The notes beneath the pieces are model-generated. The model had not been told where the DNA came from. It saw only the letters and a list, made by a program, of their open reading frames with translations, and made no database searches. Positions 23,106 to 32,422 of a DNA stretch of 34,001 nt are shown piece after piece. Numbering within the stretch: position 1 is the stretch's first letter; each line of letters starts with the position of its first letter. Location: NCBI GenBank assembly GCA_029862185.1, contig JAOTXX010000044.1, positions 1 through 34,001 of the forward strand, read 5' to 3'. A program made the position numbers and the translations under genes. This stretch comes from Myxococcales bacterium (lineage in GTDB: Bacteria; Myxococcota_A; Polyangia; Polyangiales; Houyiibacteriaceae).

Positions 23106-24418
23106 GAAGCGCCTCCCTGTTCGCGCTCGAGCTGACGCCGCGCTCGTTTAATCATTCGGTCCAAGTCTCGGAGATACTCCTCCGATTGATCGTCTTTGGC
23201 TAGGCGCGGCCCCATTTCCCTCCGGTATCGATTGAGCTCGTCCACGGCCTTCTCGTAGGCGGTGAGCGCGTCGAGGCCCGGAAAATCGCCAGCCGCAGAA
23301 AGGAATAGCAGGCCCAGGCCGTAGTGTGCCTCAGGGAGCTTCGACTGCAGCTCGAGGGCTCGCCGGTACGCGCGCTGAGACTCCGTCCACTGCTTGGTAG
23401 CCCGGTACGCGTCGCCCAGGTTGACGTGCACCGCGGGAAGCGTCGGCACCAGGCGCTCCGCAGCCTGGAAGTGGGACAGGGCGCCCGGGTAGTTGCCGCC
23501 CGCCAGGAGCTGGATCCCTAGCGCCATCTGAGCCTCGGCATAGCTCGGGCGCAGCTGAACGGCGCGCTGGTAGGCTGCCATCGCTTCGCGCAGACGCCCG
23601 GGCTCAGTCTTGAGCCTTTCGCCGTCGAGGAAGTGGAGCTCGGCTACATTCGGGTCGACTTGCAGCGCCTGATCGAGGATCGAATCTGCGAGCTCGTCAC
23701 GGCCCTGCGCGCGGCTTGCTTTGAAGAGCGCGATGAGTGCGGGCACGAATCGCTCGTCGCACTTGAGCGCACGTCTCGCTGCCATCCAGGCTTCGTCGTA
23801 GCGCCTCGCTTCGACCAATACCTCGGCGTAGAGCGCCTGCATCTCGAGATTGGAGCGATACCGATTGGCTAGGGGCTCGACGGCCGCGACCGCGGCCTGA
23901 ACTTGGCCGCGTCGGATTTGGATCGTCGAAATGCCGCGCGCAGCCAGCTCGTAGTCGGGCAGCATTTGCAGCGCGCGCTGGTAGTCGTTGATGGCCTCGC
24001 GCTCGTTGCCCGCACGGTCAGCGAGAACGCCGAGATTGTACATCGCGGGGTAGGCGTTCGGGTCCCGCTTTAGCGCGGCTTGGAACTCCGCCTCCGCCTT
24101 GGCGTCATCGCCGGAAGCGGCCGCGCTCACGCCGGCGTTGAACGACCTGGTCGCCTTCGAAGACATCGTCGGGCGCGCCGGCCGGCGGCACTGCTCGGCT
24201 TGCGTTGCGCCCCACGGGCTTTCCGCGGGTTTGGTTGCCGTCCCTGCCGCGGTGGCTGGGCCGGGCTTGCCCTCGACCGGCTCGCCGCCGGCCATGGGCA
24301 CCTCGCCGCCCGAGCTCGGCTCCGAGTCGACGGGCGCCGAAGCCGACGAGCCCCTGCAGCCGTACGTGCCGAAGAGCATCGCAGCGATCAAGACCGCGGT
24401 CTGTACCCCCATGCGCAT
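23102..24418 (-). CDS. TPR lipoprotein, GltE/AglT-like
   Basis: The 438-residue product has a signal sequence with a probable lipobox cysteine (LFGTYGC, Cys21), then a low-complexity Ser/Gly/Pro linker (about 22-85). TPR repeats follow from about residue 87 to 390, for example AEAEFQAALKRDPNAYPAMY, REAINDYQRALQMLPDYELA and SQRAYRRALELQSKLPEAHY. The C-terminal helix is highly charged (YLRDLDRMIKRARRQLERE). The lipid anchor and TPR array match the outer-membrane lipoprotein AglT/GltE of Myxococcus. The start ATG overlaps the stop of the 1283-residue gene (TGATG); the much longer open frame upstream is a shadow of that gene. It likely binds GltD-like and other envelope parts of the complex. Confidence 0.85.
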   Translation of the reverse strand: MRMGVQTAVLIAAMLFGTYGCRGSSASAPVDSEPSSGGEVPMAGGEPVEGKPGPATAAGTATKPAESPWGATQAEQCRRPARPTMSSKATRSFNAGVSAAASGDDAKAEAEFQAALKRDPNAYPAMYNLGVLADRAGNEREAINDYQRALQMLPDYELAARGISTIQIRRGQVQAAVAAVEPLANRYRSNLEMQALYAEVLVEARRYDEAWMAARRALKCDERFVPALIALFKASRAQGRDELADSILDQALQVDPNVAELHFLDGERLKTEPGRLREAMAAYQRAVQLRPSYAEAQMALGIQLLAGGNYPGALSHFQAAERLVPTLPAVHVNLGDAYRATKQWTESQRAYRRALELQSKLPEAHYGLGLLFLSAAGDFPGLDALTAYEKAVDELNRYRREMGPRLAKDDQSEEYLRDLDRMIKRARRQLEREQGGAS

Positions 24419-27400
24419 CAGTTGTTCTCCTTGCTGATAGCAGGCGGGGCGATTCCAGGTCGAATCTCGAGCGGTTTGCCTCTGGGCGAGCGCGCGAATT
24501 CGCCCGGGGTGTAGCCTTGGAAAGTGGCATCGGCGGCCTGCGCCTCGGCGATGCATTCGGCAATGCGCTCGTCCCCGTACGCCTGGAGACGATCGATGGC
24601 GATGCGGGTGTACTGGTCGTCGAAGCTCCCGGCCCGGCCCGCGCGCGCTGCCAGGGCGTAACGCGCGACCGCGAAGCACTCCACCGGACGAACCTGGGTG
24701 TCGAGCACCTGGCGAACCTTGTCCTCGAAGTCGAGTTGGTACTCTTCGCGCTCGTATTCGTCGGCCTTGCGGAGCACCCGTTGCAGGTCGGTTGGAACGA
24801 CGACCGGGGTGTTGAGGATCGAACGCGCCAAGATTTCGTAAGCGCGCCCTTGGCGTACGTACGACGCGATCGTCCAGCGCGGGCGGCGGTAAGGGAAGAC
24901 CGGCTCGTAGCCGTTCGCGACCGACTGGGCCTGGGTGGCGCCGTTGCTCATCTGCTTGGTGATCGTCTCGATGTAGGCTTCGACGGTCTTTGGCTTGCCG
25001 GGCTTGATTTGGAAATTCTCGAAGCGGGCGAGCTTGCCGTCTACCAGGATGAAACGCGCCTCCGCGGCGTAGCCGGCGGCGATCGACCCCGCGGGCTGTC
25101 CGGTGCGCTGGAATGTCGCCGTCACGTCCTGGAGCGCGCTGCGGTAGTCGCCCATTCGGCCGCGCGCCTTCCAAGACTGGGCGATGCGCCAGTACGCCTG
25201 AACCAGCAGGTCACCGGCCTCCCCGTCGCCGCCGTAGGCCTTGATGAACTCTCGCATGCCGCTGATCGCCTGAGGATAGCGTTTTTGACGGTAGGCCATC
25301 TCGGCGATGCGATAGAGTGCGTTTCGCTTCGTGTTGGCGTCGTCGACCGTGGCGTACACGCGGCGGTAGTACTGCGTCGCTTCGGAATACCGCTGGAGGC
25401 GTTCGAGCAGAATCGCCGAGTTGACGAGACCGTCGGCGCGCTTGCTCTGCACCTCTGGGTCGGTCGATTTGGCAAAGCGCTGTGAATCGGCCAACACGCG
25501 GTAGTTGTCGACCGCTCGGTCGAAGTCGAAGTTGCGGCTCGCCGTGTACGCGAGCTTGAAGTGCGCGTTTGCCAGAATCGCGTCGAGGCTCTGTTGCTCT
25601 TCGGCGTCGGCTGCTTCGCGAGGCCCGACTTCGTCGATGATGCGCTGGTAGAGCTGAGCCGCCGAGTCGAAGCGGTTGGTGGCCTCGAGCGCAAGAGCTG
25701 CGTATTCGAGTGCGAGAGGCGCTTGCTTGTCGTTCGGATTGCTGTTGACCGCGGCGAGCAACATCGTGGCCGATTGCTCGTACAGAAGAACGCTTTCGCT
25801 GCCAGTCGTTTGGCCGGCTCGCTTGTAGACGTCGAGGGCGTCCTGATAGACGAGCGCGTTGAGGTCTGCGCCCGCGCGACAAATCGGCTTGTCGCGGTTG
25901 GAAGGCTTGCTGCAGTCGATCTTCGTGGCACCCGCCGTGAACGTGCAGCCGCGCTCTTGGATGTCGGTCGCGAGGCGGCGAATCTCGTCGCTGTCCTCCG
26001 TAGCCATCGCCATCGCGCGTAGATTCTCCCACGCGATTTGGCCGGTCGCATCGGCCTCCGCACCGGAGCAGCGTTCTTCATAGATTCGCGTGAAGCGGCT
26101 CTCGGCTTGTGGCCAATAGCCGTACCAGTAAAGCAGCAGCGCGTTGTTGTAGTCGTAGGCCGTGCGCACGCCTTCGGTATCGCGTTGGGGGCTCACCCGG
26201 CTCAGATAGATTTCCCTGGCGCGCGCCAGCCTTTGCACCGTTTCGGGCATTGCGGTGGGCTGAACCGTCGGCGGTTCGCCGGCTGGCGGCGGCGCTTCGC
26301 TACGAATGACCAAACGCCCCTCTTCGACATCACGATCGGCGATTCGCTTCAACGATTCGACCACGCGCCGCGCGGATTCAGCGAGGTAGCTGTCGTCCAC
26401 GTTCGAATCGCGAACCTCGGCGTATTCGGTCGCGGCCTGCTCATAGCTCTTGGACCAGTAGAGGGCGTCGGCGAGGTTGTAATGAAGCTCGTAGCCTTGA
26501 GGGTTGTTCGGGTATCGTTCGAGGTAGCTGCGATACGCGCTGGCCGCCAAGCCATACTCGGACTGCGAATCGCTGCAGAGCTTCACGTTGCGCTCTTGAA
26601 CGCACCGCTGACGAAGCCGTTGAGCAGCCTGGTGGTGGTGAATCGCGGTGACGATGAGCGCGTTCTCGGCGAGTTGCTCCGCGGCCCGCTGCTCCGACGG
26701 ACGGTCCATGTTGGCGTTCCACCATGGGCTGCCCTGCACGTATTGGGTGAGCTCCGAACGCGCTACGATGGCGTTTTCGAACTCGTTGTGCATCTGGTGA
26801 GCGTTCGCGATCTGGTTGAGAATCTCCGGCGTACGGTGATGGTTCGGCCACTTCGAGATCGCCATCCGCCACGCTGCGATGGCTTCAGGATACTTCGCTT
26901 CGTCGAAGTAAACCTGACCGAGCTGGAAGTAGACTTCGGGCGTCCAGGGCCTCTGCTGCGGGAGAAGCGAGGCGTCCTGGATGCGCTCGATCCCCGTGGG
27001 CCTACCCTCCACCGGATCGGCAACCTGGTTCTCGTTCCAGTCGTCGTACGCGAACGCGATGCCGAGGTATTCGATCGCCTCGGGCCGAAGCTCCGAGCCG
27101 GCCTTGCCCGTCTCCTTGCGCGTGTCGTCCGACCATTGGACGAGCTTGCCGAAGTTCTGGATCGCCTCGGGGTAGCGGCTCGCGCGATAGTAGGCCCAAG
27201 CGACTTTGTAGAGAGCGAGGTTGTAGTTGCGGTCTTCGCTGTTCTCCAAAATGCGCCCGTACGCTGCGATCGAAAGGTCCAGCGCGTGGTCGCCTCCGAA
27301 ATCATCGAAGTGGTGCTCGCCGATTCGGAACCAGGTTTCGCTGACGAAGCGGGCCTGCTCAGAAATGGGCTCACAGCGCGCATAGGCGTTGACGAAGACG

Positions 27401-28269
27401 CCGCCGACCGTCGCGCCGAGCGGCCGGCCATCGAGCGTCAAGGCGGGATACTTTGCTTGCGCTGCCAGCGATGCGTCGGCGGACGGCGGGCGCCAATCTG
27501 GGTTGTAGTCGTAGTTATTGGCGCAGACGAGCGCGAGCCAGGCGGCCAGCGCTTCCTCGGGGCGTCCCATTTCGTTGAGGGTGTACCCGATCAAGTAGTA
27601 CACGCCGTCCGAGCGCTCATAGTCGGGGAACCGACGTGCCAAGGACTTGTAGAGAAGCACTGTTGGCGTGAAGTCCGGCGAGCTCGGCAGTTGGTCTTCT
27701 GCGGTCAAGTCGCCGGCCTCGCGGGCCGCCTGTGCTTGGTCGTAGAGATTTTGGAACTCGACCGCGCTGCGTTCGAAGTAGAGCTCGCCGAGACGAAACA
27801 TCGCATCCGGCGTGTACTTGGGGTGGCTCGGATAGCGGCGAAGGAAGTCCTCGAAGACGCGGATCGAGCTTTCGCGGGCCTCGTTGAACTCGAGCTCCTC
27901 GGCCTCGAGCTGCTCGCCGTACCAACGGTCGCGCTCCCGCCGCTGCTGAAGGTATTCGCGGCGCACGAGGGATGTAACGGTGGAGCGAAACGCTTCTCCC
28001 GTTTGACCGAATCGCTCGACCTCTTCTTCGAGCTGTTTCAAAGCTTCGAGCTGTTGCTCGGTCGGAGGCGGGCGCTGGTCGACGATGCGTTTGCCCGTGT
28101 CCTGCAGGAATGGGGGCAAGCTGACGTCGGTGGCGCCTTCCCAGGGTGCGGCCTCCTTTGGTTCCGGGTCCGCCTCAGACTCCTGGGCAAAAGCGAGACC
28201 GGGGGGCGAGCAGGCCGCGGCCAGCGCCGCGATCCAAAGGAGCGATGCGAGCGGGTGACGCCTGCTCAT
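24418..28269 (-). CDS. Very large periplasmic TPR protein, GltD/AgnA-like
   Basis: The 1283-residue secreted protein has a signal at residues 1-28 (LLWIAALAAACSPPGLAFA); Cys20 may be a lipid site, or the cut may be after AFA. A Glu-rich coiled region (about 70-130) is followed by repeated TPR and TPR-like helix pairs across nearly the whole length (SSIRVFEDFLRRYPSHPKYT, DWRPP region, AKYPEAIAAWRMAISKWPNH, SAYRSYLERYPNNPQ, RYSEATQYYRRVY, KRYPQAISGMREFIKAY). No enzyme motif is visible, so it is a scaffold. Size, secretion and position directly upstream of the TPR lipoprotein match GltD (AgnA) of the gliding machinery. The ATG overlaps the stop of the 797-residue gene by four bases. Confidence 0.85.
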   Translation of the reverse strand: MSRRHPLASLLWIAALAAACSPPGLAFAQESEADPEPKEAAPWEGATDVSLPPFLQDTGKRIVDQRPPPTEQQLEALKQLEEEVERFGQTGEAFRSTVTSLVRREYLQQRRERDRWYGEQLEAEELEFNEARESSIRVFEDFLRRYPSHPKYTPDAMFRLGELYFERSAVEFQNLYDQAQAAREAGDLTAEDQLPSSPDFTPTVLLYKSLARRFPDYERSDGVYYLIGYTLNEMGRPEEALAAWLALVCANNYDYNPDWRPPSADASLAAQAKYPALTLDGRPLGATVGGVFVNAYARCEPISEQARFVSETWFRIGEHHFDDFGGDHALDLSIAAYGRILENSEDRNYNLALYKVAWAYYRASRYPEAIQNFGKLVQWSDDTRKETGKAGSELRPEAIEYLGIAFAYDDWNENQVADPVEGRPTGIERIQDASLLPQQRPWTPEVYFQLGQVYFDEAKYPEAIAAWRMAISKWPNHHRTPEILNQIANAHQMHNEFENAIVARSELTQYVQGSPWWNANMDRPSEQRAAEQLAENALIVTAIHHHQAAQRLRQRCVQERNVKLCSDSQSEYGLAASAYRSYLERYPNNPQGYELHYNLADALYWSKSYEQAATEYAEVRDSNVDDSYLAESARRVVESLKRIADRDVEEGRLVIRSEAPPPAGEPPTVQPTAMPETVQRLARAREIYLSRVSPQRDTEGVRTAYDYNNALLLYWYGYWPQAESRFTRIYEERCSGAEADATGQIAWENLRAMAMATEDSDEIRRLATDIQERGCTFTAGATKIDCSKPSNRDKPICRAGADLNALVYQDALDVYKRAGQTTGSESVLLYEQSATMLLAAVNSNPNDKQAPLALEYAALALEATNRFDSAAQLYQRIIDEVGPREAADAEEQQSLDAILANAHFKLAYTASRNFDFDRAVDNYRVLADSQRFAKSTDPEVQSKRADGLVNSAILLERLQRYSEATQYYRRVYATVDDANTKRNALYRIAEMAYRQKRYPQAISGMREFIKAYGGDGEAGDLLVQAYWRIAQSWKARGRMGDYRSALQDVTATFQRTGQPAGSIAAGYAAEARFILVDGKLARFENFQIKPGKPKTVEAYIETITKQMSNGATQAQSVANGYEPVFPYRRPRWTIASYVRQGRAYEILARSILNTPVVVPTDLQRVLRKADEYEREEYQLDFEDKVRQVLDTQVRPVECFAVARYALAARAGRAGSFDDQYTRIAIDRLQAYGDERIAECIAEAQAADATFQGYTPGEFARSPRGKPLEIRPGIAPPAISKENN

Positions 28270-30659
28270 GGCTCGCCCTCGCTGCCCTGATTCTGATCCA
28301 TCACGTCGCGAAACTCGTCGTCGAGCGCTTGAAGCTCACGCGCGCGTTCGCGGGTCAGGGTGTCGATACGGACCCTGTGGTCCTCGCGTCGTGCCCAGGA
28401 GACGTCGATTTTGCCGACGTCGGCGCGGAGGACCAGATCGTAGAAGCGATCGTGGATGCGGTTGAAGTTGAGATAGGTGATCGCGCCGACGACGTCTTCG
28501 GTCTCGCCTTCGAGCGAGCCGAGCGCGGCGCGATACCGCTGGAGGTTTGCGGTTTCCTCGTCGACGGTCGCCAACATCGTGGAGACGCGCCGCTTGACGA
28601 CGGCCGCCAGCTCGGCGTCACGCTGATCGAGCCGGCGCTCGAGGGCAGCCACGCGCGAGAAGGCTTCGTCGAATGGGGGGCCGCCAGAACCCGCAAGCTG
28701 GCGCTCGCGGCCGACCAGGTCGATGAACTCGTCCCGCTCCACGTCGTCGGCCTGGTATCGCTTGTCGCCTACGCCCACGTGGAGACGGCCCACTTCGAGG
28801 CGGCGCCGAATCCAGATGAGCTGCTCTTCGTACTCCTTGATTTCCCCTTCGTGTTCGTTGAGCTCTGCGGCGAGGGCCTGCGGATCGGCCTTCTGCGGGT
28901 CGATCGATGGCAGGCCTGCCCTCGAGGCCACGATGCGCGCTTCGAGACCCAGGATTTCGATCCGGAGTCCCTGCAGATCTCGTTCGGCGGCCCTGAACTC
29001 CCCGAGCCGCTCCATGTCTCGGTCGACGAAATCCTCGGTGCCGACCGGCATCTTCATCACCTCGGCCTGGACCTCGCGACGTCGCGAGCGCACCGGCGCA
29101 ACTCGACCCGGAGGATTGCCCCGGGCTTGGCTCTCGGCTTCGATCAGGCTGCCGCGGGTGCGCGCGGCCCGGTTTCGAAGGCCGGTCGTCCGTTCGCGTT
29201 GACGGCGGAGGTCGGCAAAGACGCTGATGCGGTTCGGCGCGCTCAGAGCAGCGGTGATCCGTTCGGCGAGATCGTTGGTCTCTTGGACGAGCTGCTTGGC
29301 CTCGCTGAGGTCCGCGAGCACTTCGAGTGCGCGCTCGTAGTCGCCTTCCAGCTCGATCCAGCGCCTGGCCGACTCGGGGAGGAAGTCGTCAATCTCGAAA
29401 TCGTCTAGGTTTTCGCGGACAACCTTTCGGAAATACGCGTGAAGATCGGGGTATTCGCTGTGCTTGGCCGAGAGCTCGTCGCGAATGGGACCGAATGTGG
29501 ACCGCACCTCGTCGAACACGACCTCGGCTTCGTCGTAGCGGCCGTTTCTCGCCAGGAGGTCACCCCGCAGCACCTTGCCATCCGCGTTGAGCGGGCTGTC
29601 GGGAGCGGCAACGGAGAGCACCTCGAGGGTCCGCTCTGCCTGGATGGCATCGCCTATGCGAATGTAGGTCCAAGCGAGCTCGAATAGCGCCTGATCGAAT
29701 TGAGCCGAGGTCCGGTCGACGGCGCGGTAAGCCTCAACCGCCTGCTCCAACTGCTCGGTTTCGTAGTACAGGCGCCCCAGCGCAAGATAGGCCAGCTCGA
29801 GGATTGCACGCTCCTCCTCGTTGGCAGGGTCGTGCCCCAGGATGCCGCGGAACGCTGCAATGCCGTCGAGGTACTCCCCGCGAAGGGTGTGAATGGTGCC
29901 AACGAAATACTTGGCGCGCAGTGAGAATTCGGTGCCGCTCGGGATGGCGAGAAAGCCTTTGCGCGCCTGCTCGAGGCGGCCCTGATCGACCCCGCGAATC
30001 GCGGTGCTGAGCGGGGCGTTGAGCACGTCGTCGACGGGCACGGCACGGTTGTACAAATACTTCGCTCGAAAGTACGCGGTCGTGATCGAGAGCGTGGAGG
30101 ATGGGATGGCGTCGAGACGCGAAAAGTAGCTGTCGACGTCACGGAAATCGCGCGTGTGGATCGCGATTTGAATGAGACGGCTGAGCGAGCGCTGCAGGTA
30201 CGGGGAAAACGGTGGCTGGGCGCCACGGTCGATCACCTGGGCGTAGCGCCGACGCGCGCCCAGGTAGTCGTCGGCAAAGAACAGCGACTCCCCGAGAAGA
30301 AAGAGTGCCTCCGGGTATGCGCGATGGGTCGGGTAGTGCTCGACGATGTCGGTCAGGAGAATGGCCGCGCGAAGGTAGTCCTCGAGCCGCAGGTAGAGCT
30401 CTCCGTCCGTTAGGCGCTCTTCGACGAAGGTCTCGCTCTTGAGGTCGAGGGGCCGCACCGGATCGGCCATCAGGCGCCGCGCGTCCGCTTCGAGGTCAGA
30501 TAGATCGCGGTTCGCCGCGGCCAGATCCTGGGCCGTGGTATGCGACACGAAGGACGTAAGGAGCCCAAGGGCCAGGAAGAAACCCAGCCAAATCCTTTGC
30601 ACCCGCCCCCTGCCTAGTGTCGGTGAGGGCGGCGATACGCTCGCGCCGCCAGGTCGCAT
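28266..30659 (-). CDS. Secreted TPR and coiled-coil protein of the Glt-like operon
   Basis: The 797-residue product has a signal peptide after a long N-terminal lead (hydrophobic core IWLGFFLALGLLTSFV, probable cut after TTA near residue 43). TPR-like repeats fill about 80-400 (LYLRLEDYLRAAILLTDIV, PEALFLLGESLFFADDYLGA, ALGRLYYETEQLEQAVEAYR). The second half (about 430-780) is Arg/Glu-rich coiled coil (LAAELNEHEGEIKEYEEQ, VAALERRLDQRDAELAAVV). The ATG overlaps the upstream stop (TAATG); a GTG at 30602 with a GGGGG motif would give a more normal signal peptide and may be the true start. Structurally it suits a periplasmic spacer or filament-like part of the envelope complex. I do not assign a Glt letter. 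Confidence 0.82.
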   Translation of the reverse strand: MRPGGASVSPPSPTLGRGRVQRIWLGFFLALGLLTSFVSHTTAQDLAAANRDLSDLEADARRLMADPVRPLDLKSETFVEERLTDGELYLRLEDYLRAAILLTDIVEHYPTHRAYPEALFLLGESLFFADDYLGARRRYAQVIDRGAQPPFSPYLQRSLSRLIQIAIHTRDFRDVDSYFSRLDAIPSSTLSITTAYFRAKYLYNRAVPVDDVLNAPLSTAIRGVDQGRLEQARKGFLAIPSGTEFSLRAKYFVGTIHTLRGEYLDGIAAFRGILGHDPANEEERAILELAYLALGRLYYETEQLEQAVEAYRAVDRTSAQFDQALFELAWTYIRIGDAIQAERTLEVLSVAAPDSPLNADGKVLRGDLLARNGRYDEAEVVFDEVRSTFGPIRDELSAKHSEYPDLHAYFRKVVRENLDDFEIDDFLPESARRWIELEGDYERALEVLADLSEAKQLVQETNDLAERITAALSAPNRISVFADLRRQRERTTGLRNRAARTRGSLIEAESQARGNPPGRVAPVRSRRREVQAEVMKMPVGTEDFVDRDMERLGEFRAAERDLQGLRIEILGLEARIVASRAGLPSIDPQKADPQALAAELNEHEGEIKEYEEQLIWIRRRLEVGRLHVGVGDKRYQADDVERDEFIDLVGRERQLAGSGGPPFDEAFSRVAALERRLDQRDAELAAVVKRRVSTMLATVDEETANLQRYRAALGSLEGETEDVVGAITYLNFNRIHDRFYDLVLRADVGKIDVSWARREDHRVRIDTLTRERARELQALDDEFRDVMDQNQGSEGEP

Positions 30660-31381
30660 TAGCGATCGCCCTCACCCATTTCGTCGGGTCGAACGGGACG
30701 CTCGACTCGTTCGATGTATCGGACCGCCGGCCGCTCTTCGAGCGGAGTCGCCGGACCACCCTTTTCGTAGCCCACCACGTGGACCGTCGAAACGCGGCCT
30801 TCCGGCACCGCGAAGGTGTACGTCGACCGCACCTTGAAGCGATACCCTTTGAGGTACGCAAAAACGCCGTAGCCGTGTCCGCGATACTCGAGGCTGACGG
30901 TGAGCGTGTGCTCGCCGGGAACGATGCTTCCGTTGTAGACTTCGAACTCTTTTTGATCGCCGAGCGTGCCTTCTTCGTCGGCCTTGGTGAAGATCGGCGC
31001 GCCGTCGAGGGCGTAGACCACCCTGACGAGCTTGTAGGACTTCGACATGCGGTTCTCGTGGACGATGGCCGCTTGGCCTCCGCCCACGACGCCTTCGAGC
31101 ACGGTTTCGGCGAGCAAGGAGAGCCGAGCCTTCGAACGGAAGATTTGCTCTTTCAGCTCGTTGATCCGCTGCTCTAGATCCCGAAGGCGTACCGCGTACG
31201 TGCCAGCGTCAATCGGCCTGCTGGGCGCGCTGGGCACGGCCGCTTGTGCTGGAGCTGAATCTGGAGCCGAGGCCTGCGTGCCGGTTTCCGGCGATGCGGC
31301 ACCCTCGGCCTGCGCCGCCGCAACGGAGCCCCCCACCCAAATGGACGCCGCAACAACGGAGAGCGCAACTATCCCGCGCAT
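30659..31381 (-). CDS. Secreted protein with coiled coil and beta domain, first gene of the Glt-like operon
   Basis: A 240-residue protein with a signal peptide (about 1-24, SVVAASIWVGGSVAAAQA). An Ala/Pro/Ser-rich linker (about 25-58) leads to a short coiled coil (YAVRLRDLEQRINELKEQIF). A beta-rich domain (about 100-205) contains VRVVYALDGAPIF, GSIVPGEHTLTVSLEYRGHGYG and FKVRSTYTFAVPEGR, an arrangement like the PEGA/carboxypeptidase-regulatory type of small beta-sandwich. The tail is rich in Arg/Glu/Pro. A strong AGAGGGGAA motif precedes the ATG, and the promoter at 31443-31472 lies upstream. Its stop overlaps the next start. It may attach the complex to another envelope layer; function is not known. 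Confidence 0.8.
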   Translation of the reverse strand: MRGIVALSVVAASIWVGGSVAAAQAEGAASPETGTQASAPDSAPAQAAVPSAPSRPIDAGTYAVRLRDLEQRINELKEQIFRSKARLSLLAETVLEGVVGGGQAAIVHENRMSKSYKLVRVVYALDGAPIFTKADEEGTLGDQKEFEVYNGSIVPGEHTLTVSLEYRGHGYGVFAYLKGYRFKVRSTYTFAVPEGRVSTVHVVGYEKGGPATPLEERPAVRYIERVERPVRPDEMGEGDR

Positions 31382-31425
31382 CGCATTTCCCCTCTAATTG
31401 ACCACCATCTGACGCGGAATTGCCC

Positions 31426-31442
31426 CTCCGGCGGTCCCGGAG
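31426..31442. promoter_or_regulatory. Inverted repeat at the expected transcription start of the Glt-like operon
   Basis: CTCCGG (31426-31431) and CCGGAG (31437-31442) form a 6-bp inverted repeat with a 5-base centre. It directly abuts the -10 box (31443-31448) and covers the expected transcription start, a usual place for a repressor operator. A small hairpin in the leader RNA is the alternative. GC-rich DNA gives such repeats by chance fairly often. Confidence 0.3.
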
Positions 31443-31472
31443 CTTATACCGCAGCGCAAGCGGCCGGGTCAA
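31443..31472 (-). promoter_or_regulatory. Sigma-70-type promoter of the Glt-like operon
   Basis: On the minus strand TTGACC (complement of 31467-31472) is followed after 18 bases by TATAAG (complement of 31443-31448). Each hexamer differs from consensus by one base. The transcript would have a leader of roughly 55 bases ending in AGAGGGGAA before the ATG at 31381. It lies in the 185-bp gap between the STAS-like gene and the operon, the only sizeable gap upstream of these six genes. Confidence 0.65.
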
Positions 31473-31566
31473 TGAAGGTCGGCGGCATTTCTGGCTCGAG
31501 CGGATCGCCGAGAAGCCGTGGATTGTCGTTCACTTGCATCGAGGCGATCGCCCGGCCGCCGCGCCC

Positions 31567-32394
31567 TCAGCGGAGCAGCCGGCGGAGATGCGCTCGCCAG
31601 CTCGGCGTCCGTTCTTTGGCGTCCCGATCGGCCGAATTCCGCGCGGCTGCCAGCGCTTCGGCCAGGTTGGCCGCGGTCTGCATCGCGTCCAGGGGAATAC
31701 GGGCATCGGTTGCGGCGGCCCTCCAGCGGGCATCGACTCCCGTGAAGACGCACTGGCCGCCGAGCATCTTGGCGATCTCGTCGGCGGCAAACACCGCGAT
31801 GGCTCGCTCCCGGTTTGGCTCGTCAAGCTGCGTGAGGTCGACGATCGCCAGCTCGACATCGGCCTCGAGCATGGCCCGGCCGAGCGCGTCGACCGTGTCG
31901 CTCAAGACCGCAGGCTCGTGTGCCCCCGAAATGATCAGCGCGAAGATCGAGCCATCGATGCGCAGCGGTTTGAGGCAGCTCGCGGCGCGTTTCAACGCGA
32001 GCTGAGAGACGCGCTCTTCTCGTCCAAGCACGAACCCTTCGACCGCCGCGGCGACGGCGTGTTGCGCAAATCGTTCCACGCCCGCCTCGTTCCGCGGGTC
32101 GACGGACTGCAACGCGAGGCGCGTCACTTGAATCGCGGTGGTCGGCGTGAGGTCGAGCAGGGCAAGGCGCCGGCCGACGAGTGTGAGCACGGTGAAGCAC
32201 TCGCGGAATTCGAACGAACCGAAATTGCCTGCGGCTCGCTTCTCGGCGGGGAGCTCGGTCAAGAGCGGCAGCAGCGGCATCACCTCGGCAAGAAGGTCTG
32301 CGAGCGGCACGCCTCCGGTGGCTGGCTTGGCCGCTTCGAGCGCGCCTCGGAAGCGCTCGGTGACGGACGTCGTATCACTCTTTGGGTCGGCCAT
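31567..32394 (-). CDS. STAS-domain-like regulatory protein
   Basis: The 275-residue cytoplasmic protein has a helical N-terminal half (about 1-130) and a C-terminal part that looks like a STAS fold as in RsbR/RsbS-type regulators. IDGSIFALIISGAHEPAV gives the first strand, DTVDALGRAMLEADVELAIVDLTQL the helix and core strand, and AADEIAKMLGGQCVFTGVDARWR the typical late helix-strand. Ser/Thr positions that could be phosphorylated exist, but the canonical DxS motif is not clear. The start ATG at 32394 is chosen because the sequence upstream overlaps the response-regulator gene in antisense. It is divergent from that regulator with only 28 bp between starts, which suggests a shared control region inside the coding sequences. 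Confidence 0.65.
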   Translation of the reverse strand: MADPKSDTTSVTERFRGALEAAKPATGGVPLADLLAEVMPLLPLLTELPAEKRAAGNFGSFEFRECFTVLTLVGRRLALLDLTPTTAIQVTRLALQSVDPRNEAGVERFAQHAVAAAVEGFVLGREERVSQLALKRAASCLKPLRIDGSIFALIISGAHEPAVLSDTVDALGRAMLEADVELAIVDLTQLDEPNRERAIAVFAADEIAKMLGGQCVFTGVDARWRAAATDARIPLDAMQTAANLAEALAAARNSADRDAKERTPSWRAHLRRLLR

Positions 32395-32422
32395 CGTCCA
32401 GCATGATATAAACCGATGCTCC

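Noticed and set aside
24419-25174. N-terminal half of a 690-codon minus-strand frame ahead of the TPR lipoprotein
   Set aside because: Out-of-frame shadow of the 1283-residue gene; the true start with its lipoprotein signal is at 24418.
26038-28290. 750-codon plus-strand open frame
   Set aside because: Antisense shadow of the 1283-residue TPR gene; GC-rich codon bias opens the opposite frame and no domain is recognisable.
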